Assembly: GCF_900496995.4 (NCBI RefSeq)
Contig: NC_044011.1
Location: 7,038,041-7,102,040 of the forward strand
Origin: Aquila chrysaetos chrysaetos
Lineage: Eukaryota > Chordata > Aves > Accipitriformes > Accipitridae
Reading direction: 5' to 3'
Length of the DNA stretch: 64,000 nucleotides
Shown: piece by piece, positions 44,741 to 56,661 of the stretch
Position numbering within the stretch: position 1 is the first letter of the stretch
How the letters are laid out: each line of letters opens with the position of its first letter
The notes under the pieces: model-generated
Told to the model about the DNA's origin: nothing
Database searches by the model: none
The model's input: the letters and a program-made list of their open reading frames with translations, nothing else
Program-made: the position numbers and the translations under genes

Positions 44741-45577
44741 ATGGTGTCAGCTCTAAGAAATGACATTTCAAATGGTAGTTTGCAGAACCTGAATGTCTTT
44801 CTTACTGAGATCATTGCGAACCAGCACACACCTCCTGGGGCAAAACATTTGGCGCAGTTGGCGGGTCCCAGTGAGAAATCCTTTTCTGGAAAAAGGACAA
44901 TGAGGAAGATACAGACTGAGAGCCTGGCTGGCCTCTGCACACAGCCATGGGGGGCAGTCACAAGAAACTTGGCCCAGGTGGCTTTCCCAGTGATTTGGGA
45001 AAGTGAGGAGGAATTAGCTGAATGTGCCAGCCCGGCTGAAGTATTAACGTGTCTCAAGAAACACGGGGTAGGGCAAAGAAGAGGCAAGGAAGACTTGTGC
45101 TGTGTGTGGTTGTTACTAACATGCTCGGAGCGGACAAGGGGACGTTTGGAGCTGAAGCAGCAGCCCCGCGTGAGCTGCGGGCACAGCTGCCCAAGGGGGT
45201 CCCGGGCAGCAAACGGCAGGGCGGGGGAACGGGGCGGTAGGTCCCATGCACCGCTGACACACGAAACACGGGTGGGATACCTCGGGAACCCCAGCGGGGA
45301 TGGGGCACGAGTGCAGCAACAGCATCTCTTTGTGGCCGCCAGCGACGGAGGCGGTGAAGGAGAGGGTGTGAAGGGAAGCGTGGAGCCCCGGGCCATTGGT
45401 CTTGGCCATCACTCCCTCGGTCGCAGGGAAGAGGCGCCTTCCATATTTGTGGTCCCCTTCCTGCAAACAAGCCCAGGGAAGGGGTGGCACCTCTCCAGCG
45501 TGGCTCATCAGGGAGGTGGGGGGGTAAGGGGACAGGGGTCAGGGGGAACGACCATCGCCCTTACGCTCTGCTCATAG
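44741..45577 (+). other. Long open frame (278 codons) in GC-rich DNA, unassigned
   Basis: The frame has no domain, signal peptide or membrane pattern that I recognise. Long frames also exist on the opposite strand here (44710-45396 and 45054-45470), as expected in GC-rich DNA with few stop codons. It ends just before a retroviral protease motif in another frame, so it could include decayed ERV gag. I do not claim it is a gene. Confidence 0.25.
45120..45480. promoter_or_regulatory. CpG-dense block, candidate CpG island
   Basis: I count about 25 CpG in roughly 330 bp, against very few in the flanks. It lies about 2.3-2.6 kb upstream of the first coding exon of the VWA5A-like gene, which must have a further 5' exon. 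It may therefore hold that gene's promoter. A retroviral origin is the alternative. Confidence 0.35.
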
Positions 45578-45672
45578 CACTGTGGAGCCGGCATAGTAAG
45601 CAGTGGGTTACGGCTCTCCTAGATACTGGGGCAGACGTAACCCTAATTCAGGGAAATCTGCCCCAGGATTAA
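45560..45672 (+). mobile_element. Retroviral aspartyl protease fragment
   Basis: An open frame reading TALLDTGADVTLIQG, the active-site LLDTGAD signature of retroviral pro, ends in a stop 8 codons later. No polymerase follows, so it is an isolated ERV scrap from a different lineage than the gag-pro piece at 26165. Confidence 0.75.
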
Positions 45673-46032
45673 AGTGATGACTGCCAACAAAACCGGGGTG
45701 GGGTGGAGGGCGGAAGAACTGTCTTGAAAAGTCTTTCTAAGCTTGCAGCCGGAAGGATGCAATGTGTGATTATGCAGTTCCCTCCCAGGCATGATAATGC
45801 AACACCAAGAGAGCTGGGAGGAACTGTCAGCTCCTGATGATCCTGCTCGGGGTGGGATTTCCAAGGGAATGGCTCTTGGGAACCTTCCTTTTGTTCCCAG
45901 GCGAAGAAGCATCTCTGGCTCCCCTGACTCAGCCCAGGGTTAACAGCAGTCTTTTATCATATGTCAGCGCTGCCCCAGACAGACCTTCTGAGTTAATGGC
46001 CCCTTTTTCTTAACACATGTAAATATCCACAA

Positions 46033-46103
46033 GAATCAACGTAAGTTTTTCTTTCGTGTAAATCTGGGATCTGTGCAGAGCAAATGCAGAGAGTGAGAAA
46101 TGT
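46033..46103 (+). repeat. Diverged repeat, partner at 48629-48686
   Basis: Both start AATCAACRTAAGTTT, then have a TCTG-GGTCTG/ATCTG and GCACAGAGCAAA/GCAGAGCAAA part, and end in GTC. The second copy ends exactly where an LTR begins. Probably two pieces of the same unnamed element. Confidence 0.4.
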
Positions 46104-46913
46104 CAAAGAAAAAAAAGGCAGGAAAGTCGGCAGGTCCAAGCCCGACACCAGGGACTTGGCCTAAACTCACCACCAAACGTAAGGACAGGTATAGTTCTCC
46201 TCGCTTTACTCATATGAGAAAGCACACTCGCTCTCTCTGGTCCTCTCTGAGACTTCCATCTTTAGTCAGCCATCCTTGCTGTCAGTTTCTTTAAACTGTA
46301 CTGGGATAATCCTCCAGATTCTGGATGACCCGTTCATCAGAGGAATTCCTGGGCGAATAGCCCCTATTAGATGAAACCAGGAGGTGCTAAATTGATAAAA
46401 GACTAAAGGTATGATTCTTTGTCATAGAAATCCTGGTTTACCAGCAACTGCTTTTAAGGATCACAATAACAGAATTCGTATGCTTGCACATCTGTGTTCC
46501 TCTATTTCATTTTCTGTCAGGTAAGAGACTGGATTTACAAATATCATGATCTGTGCGTGTGTCTCATTGTGAATTTGGACCTTAGCCTGCTGTCCTCGAC
46601 CTTAGAGATCCCAAATATGTAGGTACCATTTGAACTAAGTGGCCTGGCAGGATGGGGTAGCAAACACAGGCAGACACACAGAAGCCTCCAAGCCTTTGCC
46701 AGAATATGGCAAGCGCAGACAAACACACGCACACATACACGCAGAACAGGTCTGCAGTCCTTCCATGTGGAGGGAGGGAAGGATGGATGCACAGACAAAC
46801 GCACTCACCATGGAATGGCGGCTTGCAGCAGGAGCAACAAGCAGACAGACACAGGAATGGCCCCACGACTGAAATCTGTCAGCTGCAGCATGAAACGATG
46901 TTCACAGACATGC

Positions 46914-46991
46914 GAGGAGGAGGAGGAGGAGGAGACGGAGGAGGAGAAGGAGGAGGAGGAGGAGGAGGAGGAGGAGGAGGAGGAGGAGGAG
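46914..46991 (+). repeat. (GGA)n purine tract
   Basis: About 78 bp of nearly pure GGA/GAG with two interruptions (GGAGACGGAG and GAGAAGG). Confidence 0.97.
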
Positions 46992-47099
46992 AAGGGCTGG
47001 TCTTTGCAGTAAGCAGCAGGGACAGATGGGAGCTGCGGTCACTGCTGCAGTGCTTGGTCAAATTCCAGAAAAAGGAACACTGCCAAATGTGCACTCTGG

Positions 47100-47720
47100 G
47101 ATATATGGTTGGGAACCAGGGGTGCTGCTAGCCCTGCCTGCTGGGATGGGTAGGAGGCACTGGGTGTAGGGGTGCTCCAGGTCTCTGGGCAGCTGTGGGA
47201 GGTCAGTGGAGCCATGAGGAAAGCAGGAGCGATGGGGAACCCGCACGGAGGGTGCTTTTGGGCCCTGAATTGGGGACCCAGGCTGGGGAGAGGGGAAGGG
47301 CACTAAAGGAGAACTTGCTGTGTGTTGGCCGCATCCTGGTGGCTCCGAGCCGGGGATGCTGCCAGGGAAAGGCCTGCTGTGTGTGGCAGGGGCATCCTGG
47401 AGAGCGAACTGCAGCAGTGCTGCACAGGGTGGGGAAGGGGTGCTGCTCACCACCCCCCGCCCCGTGGGGAGATGGGGGAAGGTTCCTGTGTTCCCCCGTG
47501 GGAAGCCTCCCCACCAGAAGTGAAAGTGGCTGTTGGGGAGGGAACCATCCCATTCCTGCAGCCAAAGTGCACCCACACAGGCACTTCAGCCTGCCTTCCT
47601 GACACCCTCCCCTGACTTTTCCTTTTCCAGTGGGTCTCATCGGGTCCAAGAGGATACAGGGAGGAAGCCAGTTTTGGACCAGTGAGGTAACCTTGGAAGA
47701 AGAGAGGGGCATCTTGGGTC
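47100..47720. other. G-rich stretch, no gene recognised
   Basis: High GC with many GGGG and CCCC runs. Overlapping frames on both strands (for example 47195-47602 + and 47203-47712 -) are expected from the base composition and have no domain. Confidence 0.4.
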
Positions 47721-48032
47721 TTTATTCTAGACATTGCTGAGCTTGGTCGGAGTCATACACCTGCAGAAAAGTGAATGACAGCTCCAGACCTGGAAGGGGC
47801 ACTGCTGTGGGTGACATCTGGAAGCCTACATCCAAAGACAGGGTCCCATTTTCTTCAGGGACACTGAGACCTCCTTTTGTTCACCAGAGGACAGACTATT
47901 TAGGTTGAGAGCTGAAGTCACCAAAGTGCACTAGGTAGCTGTGCACAATCTTGTCAGAGGAGCAGCTGTGGGGTAGCCTGATGGCCATTCGCATGACTGG
48001 GGTAAAAGGCATGGTCAAATCCTGATTTGCTT

Positions 48033-48360
48033 CTAGAACAGTGAAATTTTCTTGTCCTTACTTTGCAGCATTTCAGTAAGCCAGGTTTCATCAGTGTTGC
48101 TTTTCAGGAATTTTCTTCTCCAATGCTGATTATTAAAAATGTGCCTTGAAAAACTCTCAGAATTTTTTCCAGTATCGCTGAAATTTCTGTTGAATACTGA
48201 GAGCTTGGTGGTCTGCTTCTGGATATAAACTGTGTTCAGTGCTTGAATGGACGAATTTGATCCTGGGCTCCCCAATGAACTGAACCACCTTTTTCCACTC
48301 ATCAGGAAAACTCATTACTTCAGAGAGACAGTATGGACAGGGCACTGAGTGTGTTTCCAT
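48033..48360 (-). other. Unrecognised minus-strand open region, possible exon or pseudogene
   Basis: Two overlapping frames read in a gene-like way: CPYCLSEVMSFPDEWKKVVQ with EADHQALSIQQKFQRYW, then SFSRHIFNNQHWRRKF and ETWLTEMLQSKDKK in another frame. A one-base shift near 48180 would join them. I cannot name the family. Confidence 0.3.
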
Positions 48361-48686
48361 CAGTGCCCCAGCAGCTCCTGCATTTTAAAATGTTCATTCA
48401 CAGTGCCCCTCCAATCCTGCAGCACAGACCCTCAGTGATGTGCTTAAAAAGGAAAAAAAAAGAAAAACAAAAGTAGACCTTCTGGTAGCTTGCAACATGA
48501 CTGTGTCTTCATTTCAGCCTCTTTAAACTGGACATTTCCTTCAAGAGAAAACACCTTTGTAGAAGTCACTCCACTGTAGAAGGCCACTAGATTAGTCAAG
48601 CATGTCATGCCCTTAGTGAAGCCATAAGAATCAACATAAGTTTCTTGTTAAGTCTGCGGTCTGCACAGAGCAAAAGTAGAAAAGTC

Positions 48687-49271
48687 TGTCCTGGTTTCAG
48701 CTGGGATAGAGTTAATTGTTTTCCTAGTAGCTGGCACAGTGCTATGTTTTGAGTTTGGTATGGGAAGAATGTTGATAACACTGATGTTTTCAGTTGTTGC
48801 TAAGTAGTGTTTAGTCTAAAGCCAAGGATTTTTCAGCTTCTGATGCCCAGCCAGTGAGAAAGCTGGAGGGGCACAGGAAGTTGGCACAGGACACAGCCAA
48901 GGCAGCTGACCCAAACTGGCCAACAGGGTATTCTATACCATGTGACGTCACGTCCAGTATAGGAACTGGGAAGGGGGGCAGGGTATCGCCGCTTGGGGAC
49001 TAGCTGGGTGTCGGTCGGCAGGTGGTGAGCAATTGCACTGCGCATCATTTGTACATTCCAATCCTTTTATCATTGCTGTTGTCATTTTATTAGTGTTATA
49101 ATTATCATTATTAGTTTCTTCTTTTCTGTTCTATTAAACCATTCTTATCTCAACCCACAAGTTTCACTTCTTTTCCCAATTTTCTCCCCCATCCCACTTG
49201 GGGGCGGGGGGCGGGGAAGTGTGTGAGTGGCTGCGTGGTGCTTAGTTACTGGCTGGGGTTAAACCATGACA
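48687..49271 (+). mobile_element. Solo LTR, same family as 3165-3745 (585 bp)
   Basis: Starts TGTCCTGGTTTCAGCTGGG and ends GGGGTTAAACCATGACA. Most blocks are identical to the copy at 3165. No target duplication remains (left flank aagtc, right flank atgct). This suggests recombination with another copy or local rearrangement. Confidence 0.93.
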
Positions 49272-49479
49272 ATGCTAGACAAGATGATTCCAGCCAGCTT
49301 GACAACAGAACCACCTCAGGCCAGAGTTGAATTAATCAGTGAAGCTGGTGGTGCCTCCCTGAAAACATATTTAAGAAAGGGCAAAATGCTGCACAGCAGT
49401 GAGGAGTGAGGAAAACAAAAGTGCAAGAAACGATACTGGGAACTCCAAGGTCAGAGAATAAGGAGAGGTAGGAGGTGCT

Positions 49480-50240
49480 CAGGGTGCCAGATCAGATATT
49501 CCCCTGTAGCCTGTGGGAGAGACCGCAGTGGAGCAGGTGTTTCCCTGAAGTCCGTGAAGAGGACCATGCTGGAGCGGATATCCACACTATAGCTCATAGA
49601 TGAGACCATGGTGGAGCAGGTGGATATGCCCTGAAGGAACTATGGCCTGTAGAGAGCCCACACTGGAGCAGGTTTATCCTGAAGGACTGCAGCACATGGG
49701 TGGGATCCCATGCTGGAGCAGGGAAAAGTATGAGGACAAAGAAGCAGCAGAGATGAAGTGTTATGAACGGACCACAGCCCCCATTCCCCATCCCCCTGTG
49801 CCTCTTAGAGGCATGAGGAATTAGAGGAGTTGGAAATGAAGGAATGAAGTTGAGCCTAGGAAGAATCATAGAGTCGTAGAATCATAGAATGGTTTGAGTT
49901 GGAAGAGACCTTTAAAGATCATCTAGTCCAACACCCCACCCATGGACAGGGACATCTTTCACTAGATCAGGCTGCTCAAAGCCCCATCCAGGCTGACCTT
50001 GAACACTGCCAATGACGGGGCATCCAGAACTTCTCTGGGCAACCTGTTAAAGAAGTGGGGGTGGGGGGAAGGTGTTTAAGTTTTTTTCTTTGTTTCTTGT
50101 CATACTACTCCATTTTAAATAGCAACAAATTAAATTCATTTTCCCCAAGTCGAGTCTGTTTTGCCCATGATGGTAATGAATAAGTTTTGCCCATGATGGT
50201 CTTTATCTTGACCCAGGACCTTCTCCAACTTATTTTTATT
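49480..50240 (+). mobile_element. ERV 3' region or LTR with repeated GGAGCAGG motifs
   Basis: At 49510-49730 there are four or five imperfect units with CC(A/C)-GCTGGAGCAGG or TGGAGCAGGT and CCTGAAGG. Then come GTGTTATGAACGGACCACAGCC, a GGTGGGGGGAAGGTG tract, an AAATTAAATT block and AAGTCGAGTCTGTTTTGCC. An inverted copy of this family is at 28700-29430. The element is interrupted by a CR1 at about 49866-50050. Confidence 0.68.
49866..50050 (-). mobile_element. CR1 3' fragment nested in the ERV repeat
   Basis: AATCATAGAATGGTTTGAG, then GACCTTTAAAGATCATCTAG and CAGGCTGACCTTGAACACT, ending at TCTCTGGGCAACCTGTT. ERV sequence resumes directly on the right. Confidence 0.93.
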
Positions 50241-51785
50241 TCACTTTAAATATAAAGTTTATTCATTTGCCAGAAGGGAAAGATGAAACCAAAGGGTAGT
50301 AAGCAAATTAACAGCAAAAGATCTCAGAAACCTGTAGGTTATTGGAGGGGATATTAGTTAATTTAAAAAAAAAAAATAGAATGAGAGGTTTTTGGTGCTC
50401 TGTGAATGAAGTAACTGACAAAAGGCCAAGCTGCTCAGCTGCTCAATGGATAGGAAAAGAATTGGTGATATTATTACAAACTACTGGTATTTGTAGACGT
50501 CACTGATGTTTGCAACAAGATGTGACAAATTTATGTGAAGTATGCATTAGAACGTGATATGCAAATGCAAATGCTGCTACCACTGAATAGCAAGCATTTA
50601 GCATCAGTATTTTTCTGTATTTAAAGTTATTGCATGATATACTGGTTTATAGTGTGCACACATAAAATTGCATCTGAATATGCTTATGCCAGAGAGGGAC
50701 TCTCACAACTTAACCCTTAGTGTACTAAAATAATAAATCTTCATGGAACTGTCAAATGTTTGTTAATGCAGCTGCCTTGTTTCATAAAGCTAAAGCATCA
50801 CAGCTCAAGACCTGGCTACAGAGCAGAATGGCATCATACGTTAACCATGGAAGATGGTAAGATAGCATTTAGCCACAAACACTGCCACTAAGAAGAGCTT
50901 TGGTATTCTCGTTCTGTAGCCTAACCCCCTAAGCAGGGGTGTGAACAGAAACTTGGCCTGATACCGGACTCTAATATTAAACAAATAGAGTGACAGCACT
51001 GATGCCCAGAAGATACCAGGCCATCAGGGGAGACAGCTGTAATCCTATGTCTGCAGACCCTGCTGTAAGCCCCCAGCCTAGCCAGGATTCAGCTACCAGT
51101 GTATCAAGGTTCTAAGACACGGCTGTGTTATGGCACAGCTGTGTAATCATGGCTCAGACAACTACAAAAGAGCTGTGAGGAAGTATATATAAAGAAAAAA
51201 AGTAGAGTACTGTCTGATTACAGACAGAAGTGGAATTATTGAGATGCGATCATTGCAAGCTCAAAAATTCAAGAAAGAAAAAACAATAAAGGTATAAAGT
51301 CTGAGATAGAAAGAGGGACACAAGTCAGGCTAGTCAGGGCTGGTCAGGAATCAGTCCGTTCGGTCCATCACCCATGTCATCAGTGTTGATGCAGCCCTGT
51401 CCTGCTCAGATGATCCAAGATGAGAAAAATCTCCATATTTCAATACCCTAAAGCATTTTACAGCTGCAAAGCAAATACTTTGCTGAGGTTTAAGAGGATG
51501 GAAAGGACAGAAAGGGTGTAAAAACTGGGCTGGATTTAGAATTTGTCTAAGGATCCTGAGATGGCTCCCAGATGGTACTGGAAACCCACAGATCTCCCCT
51601 TGGATGCTGTGATGCCTCTGTTTCTGAAAGGCTGCGTAAGTAGTTACCTTTAGATAACCATGAGTGGGTGTGTCAGCAAGACCATAGGAATAAGTCAACA
51701 TATATTTCTAGGGCTATTTACTAGCTTCCAGAAACTTGTGCAGGGGTATATGCTGTCATTCTTAGACACCATTTAATGTAATTTA

Positions 51786-51815
51786 ATTTTATTTTATTTT
51801 ATTTATTTTATTTAA
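51786..51815 (+). repeat. (TTTTA)n microsatellite
   Basis: An AT-only pentamer run with one irregular unit. Confidence 0.85.
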
Positions 51816-53821
51816 TTCCTATGACTGTTTTAACTGGACCTGCAAGGATAACAATGAAGATTTAAATGCCTGATTTACATCTTCATTTGGATACATAGAG
51901 TTAAGTATCCTCATCTTCACCTGATTCTTGCCCATGCTGACCACACAGCTGAATCATGCTGTCCCCTGTAATGAAGAGTTCTTTGCTGACTATAAAGTAA
52001 CTACAGATATTTTGAACACATGAAGACACCTACACTGGGGTGTCTTCACCACCAGATGGAAGATAAGAATTGGTAGTTTTTACTAAAAGAACTAGAAAAG
52101 GAAAATGTACTTTGTCTTATTCCACCATCCTAGTGAAAACAGATTCTTCCCTACAGATTCTCCTGGGGTTTGTCTTTCCCAGAAAGAAATGGATTTTCTT
52201 TAGGAATGTCAGATAACACTCCTCTTCTCCCTTGGAGCCAGGTCTTCTGAATATCCACAGGGAAGAATTGACTGTTGATTAGTTGTCTCCATCTTTGCTC
52301 TGTCTGGAGTGAAACAAAAGCATGTTTGTAGAGTAGATCACGCCAGGAATCCCTTTCAAGAGGTATCATGAATAAGATTGGAACAGGTTTTGTTCTTTCT
52401 GCTCTACACAGTCATCCAACACTACCCAGGTAAGCTCTGCAGTGTCAAACACCTGCAATGGCTCTCAAGAAATAGCCCTGGTGTTACAATGCAGACCCTT
52501 AGATCCATGCTTTAGAAGTTTGGGGGTTGGTTGGTTTTCTGTGGTGATTGTGTTTGGTTTTGTGTAGTTGGGTGGGGTTTTTCTGGTTGTTTTGGTGTGC
52601 AGTTTTTTTGTGACTAGGCACAGCCCTCATAATAGTTCAGGATTTTTGAACAGGGGAAAAAAAAAAGGCACACACATAAATGTAGGGCCACAGATGCACT
52701 GTGTGATATTCAGTATAGGTGCTCAAATAAGTGCTAGACAGTTTGCACATGTCAATCTTTACTTTGCACAAGACACTGTGTCCCACCATCCATGTCTTAG
52801 GGGGTGGAAGTCATTCCTTCCTGGGAACTGTTTCATCAGTTTGAAGAAGCTATTAGCTCTGCTACAATCAGACCCCATTTAGTACAATAGGAGCAGGTGG
52901 GTAGGTCAAAACAGTGTGTGCTCAGCTGCTAGAGAGGAGATTCCACTGTACAAAGTGAATGTACAAAGTACTCACACAAAATGAAAAAGTTTGTGTCCAC
53001 CCAAGCTGTTCCATAAGCTGAAATAATAGTTAGAGAGGATAAGTTAGAGATTCTCTTCTGAATCACGCCTCTACCCCAAAGCAAACCAGTAAGGTAGACA
53101 CTGCCACCGCCTGTGCTGGGAGAAGTCCACCATGGTAGGTTATCTTTAGTCATTGATTTTCAGGGAAAAGAACATGACCAAGCATCTTTTCTACTCACAA
53201 AGACAGAAATGAGGCTGAGGGAACACTGGAAGAAGTGAGTGCAACAGAGGTGTTGGAGCTGAAGTTTCTCCACTTCTTGAGCTGTATAAACACAACCTGG
53301 TTTCCTGCACAACAGGGATTGTTATTAACCATTCTGGCCATTGACAGCATAGGAATCTGGGTTGCACTAGGAGAATGAGTCAGGTGACAAAATGTAGGTA
53401 TCTAGAGCCAATGGACTTGCCTTGGGATAGCCAAGTGGGCCTCTATGTGTCACTCCAGAAGGACAAAAGTCCTCTTTCTGCTCCTTCTGGCCCAGCCCCA
53501 CTGGGCTGTCTTCAGGTATCCTGGGACGTCACAAAGGGTATCAGGCACCTCTCTGTAGGAAACCAAAACCTCACGTAGAACCTAGACAGCTCGCTCTCAA
53601 GCAGAAATCTACCTGCCCACCAGACAAACCATGCCTGGAACTCAGATGGCTGTATTGGCTGGACCTCCAACGACTATTGGGAAATGTGCTTATAGGTGCC
53701 TGAATGTAGATTTATTAATAGTGAAGTAAATCCTGCCCTGGAAGTTCTAATCCCATGAATTCCACCCTTTCTGAACTTCAGAAAATGCTGTAGGCCCCCA
53801 AGTGCAGTTTAAACATTAAAC

Positions 53822-53874
53822 ATTGTGCCTGCTAAAGACATCAGTGCAGGCCCTAAGAAACGAGCATTGGGTCC
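53822..53874 (+). repeat. 53-bp segment with inverted copy in an LTR
   Basis: Matches the reverse complement of 56931-56983 at 50 of 53 positions. The match stops sharply on both sides. Confidence 0.92.
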
Positions 53875-56661
53875 AAAACAAAACCAGAGAATGAACACAG
53901 AAAATGGAAAATACAACGTCCCTGGTTCTCTCCCAACAATCGACAAGAGGCATTTCGGCATAAAGCAAGAAGTTTCAAATTATTTTCTGCAATATACCAT
54001 CTGCCTCCATCTTCTGAAGTGCACCCTGCTGGGACAGGTTCAACACCTTGTTCACCGGGCCTCCAGCCTGTCCTCTGGAGGGAGCTTATTTTGTTCCACA
54101 TGCAGGACTGCGAATGACTCGCTATACTGCAATTCCGGCAGGCTCTCCTATTACGTAACCACTGTAGGAAAGGCTTTGGGTGGAGTTCAGCTAAATCCAC
54201 TAAGTTCACTCAGAATACACCCTCAAGTCCAAGCTGCCTATGTAGGCTCTCTCAAAAGTCAGCCTGCTGAGAACATCAGCGGAAGTCTTGTGCACTTTTC
54301 TAGAAAGGTCAGAACTTGCAAGGCTTGGAGAAGAAAGCTACTTTAGTCCATCCCTGAATTAAGTATTGATACACAACAGTGAAATGTTATGAATGCTTTA
54401 GTAATAAAAGCAAGAATCAAGCAATACACTTCAGAAGGAAATACTACCTCACGTCGCCAAAAGATTATTTTTTACAATCCATATATTTTCAACTGTAAAA
54501 AGTATTGCTATTTACCTCTTTGCTATCTGTCTATTGTTTTGTTCGTGTTTATATTTTTGTTTTGTTTTGCTGACAATGGTTCTTAGCATTCTTTTGGCTA
54601 TAAACAGTATATGAATTTTAAATGAACTGTTCCAACAATTACTTTGACGTTTCCAAAAAAAATTCATCCCTCTATTCCAGCTGAATCCACTGTTCATATT
54701 TGAAATTTCTTTTGTTATAACTTCCCACGTTCCCATCATGGAAATGTTGAAAAATGGCATTAACTTTAGAGAAAAAAAGCCATCCCAAGCCAATGTTCCT
54801 ATCTGTAGCTCTAGCTCATTAACTCTGTAACTCCTGAACCAGCCAATCAGGTTGGTAACCAGTTGTCCTGTCCATCTGCTAAGTTATCTGGCAAGCCAAT
54901 GACATTCTCTTCTGCATGTGCATTCAGTTTTTCTTAATTTGTTTCTGTTCATTCTATTGTTTAAACATTACTTAGTCGAACTGCCTCTGAAAATTTCTAT
55001 CACCTGTCCATCCCTCCATTGAGCCAGCTCTTTTCAGGGTTCATATCCTGAGGAAACTGGAGTTCAAGGGGACCAGAGTAAAAGATATGACGTTTTTTAA
55101 ATTAAGATTTTTTTCTCTCTTTCATTAAAAAAGGCCTTGTATTTCTTTTGCAATGGTGATGAATATTCCTTCTGTTTCTGCACAGAGTGAGTAGAACAGT
55201 TAAAGGCAGTGCTGATTAGAGCAGACAAAGGCTTTGCAAATAAAGCCTTTGACAGCGCTGTGGGCTGCAGGGACAAGAGAATAGACTGTAATGAGAACTG
55301 CCTTATTCCCAGTACATGAATCAAAGTTTGACTCTGGCCACTCGTTGCTTGATCACAAAGATACTTTTCCCCTCTCTGCCTGACTCCCACCAGGCTATAA
55401 GCCAGACTAATTTCCTTTCAAAATTTCTTCATTTCCATTCTTCTTGTCATACATAATTAAAACAAATGACAAATGAAAATTATGCTGCATGTCTCCATTG
55501 AAACACATCTGGGAGCTCCCTAATTAGCTACACAATGCTTACAGCTCTACTGGGAGTGGCGGAAAACCAAACACAGAGCTCATTATGGCTGCCCGCAGTT
55601 TAATGAGCCCCTTGAGGAATGTGGTACTACCTCCCTATTACTTTGTAGCTGTGGCAAAATCTGGCAAGTTGCCTTGAAGGAATGACAGGCAGAAGCAGAA
55701 AGAAAAGTTACCTGGAGTTTTAATGGAGCCCAGTATGAGACGCGAGACCAGAAACGTGCTTGGACAATGTGTTCCCACCAGGGCTCATTAGCGCAGAAAT
55801 TCACAGACTTTGATTACAGGCAGCACAGAAAGCCATAGACTTCTCCGGTATCAAACTTCCCTTACAGAAGTCAAACAGCAATCCCCAGGTGCCAGGAAGG
55901 TGGTCCTTTCAGTCAGCAGTCCCCGCACACAGCACGTGGAAAGCCCTGCTCTCTAAACCTGCTCTTCCAAGACACTGGCAGATGCACAGGTCCTGCTCTC
56001 CAGGCTTCAGTTCTAATGATCGGCCAAGACGCTGGGACTGCAGCATGCACTGCTGACACATTCCTGAACCAGAAGCCTGCTGACAGGCTCCATCCTAACA
56101 ACTCCCTCCTTCCACCTCAGTCTGGGCCATCTCTGCGTTCAAACACGTACACGCTTAAATGTTGCACCTCAGCCCCCATCCTCTGTTACATGAAACCTTG
56201 AACATCACCTTCTCTGCTCCATGAGCTCAAACCCATGAGCTTAATGGCTTCTCTTGATGTCCATATATCCCACTAACTCTTGCCAAAACTCTGACCATGC
56301 TTCAAGTAAGGCACTACAACAGTCCACCTTATGACTGATGTGAGAACACATTCCAGCAACGTTCATTGCTACAAAGGAGATAAAACAGACTGAACAAAGA
56401 ACTCCTTGGCACTGCCCCTCTGCTTCCCAAGTTCTGCTCCCTGCCACTCACAGCAAACACTCACACCTGATCCCCTGTCACCATCGCTGAATCAGCATTT
56501 CTTCACTCCTTTGGGGCAAAACCTCAAGTCTACCTCATAACAAAAGCAGAATATGGACTTGCAAATAGTCTGAGATGCCCTGGAGTACCCCGCCTGGCAT
56601 ACAACTGCCTGTTTGGAAGCGTGTGGTTTTCTTATAGTTTCTACATCATTTTTAGTAGCCT

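Larger units (their letters stand above)
50241..56661. other. Long stretch without a recognised gene
   Basis: No exon chain, receptor, RNA gene or large repeat could be supported. The longest open frame (53825-54346 +, 173 codons) has no recognisable domain. A (TTTTA)n run lies at 51786-51815. The segment 53822-53874 has an inverted copy at 56931-56983. Confidence 0.5.

Noticed and set aside
44710-45396. 228-codon minus-strand frame
   Set aside because: It mirrors a 278-codon plus-strand frame in GC-rich DNA. Its Ser/Pro/Cys-rich composition and lack of domains suit a chance frame.
46706-47131. 141-codon plus-strand frame with a poly-Gly stretch
   Set aside because: The Gly run is the GGA microsatellite read in one frame; the opposite strand gives poly-Pro.
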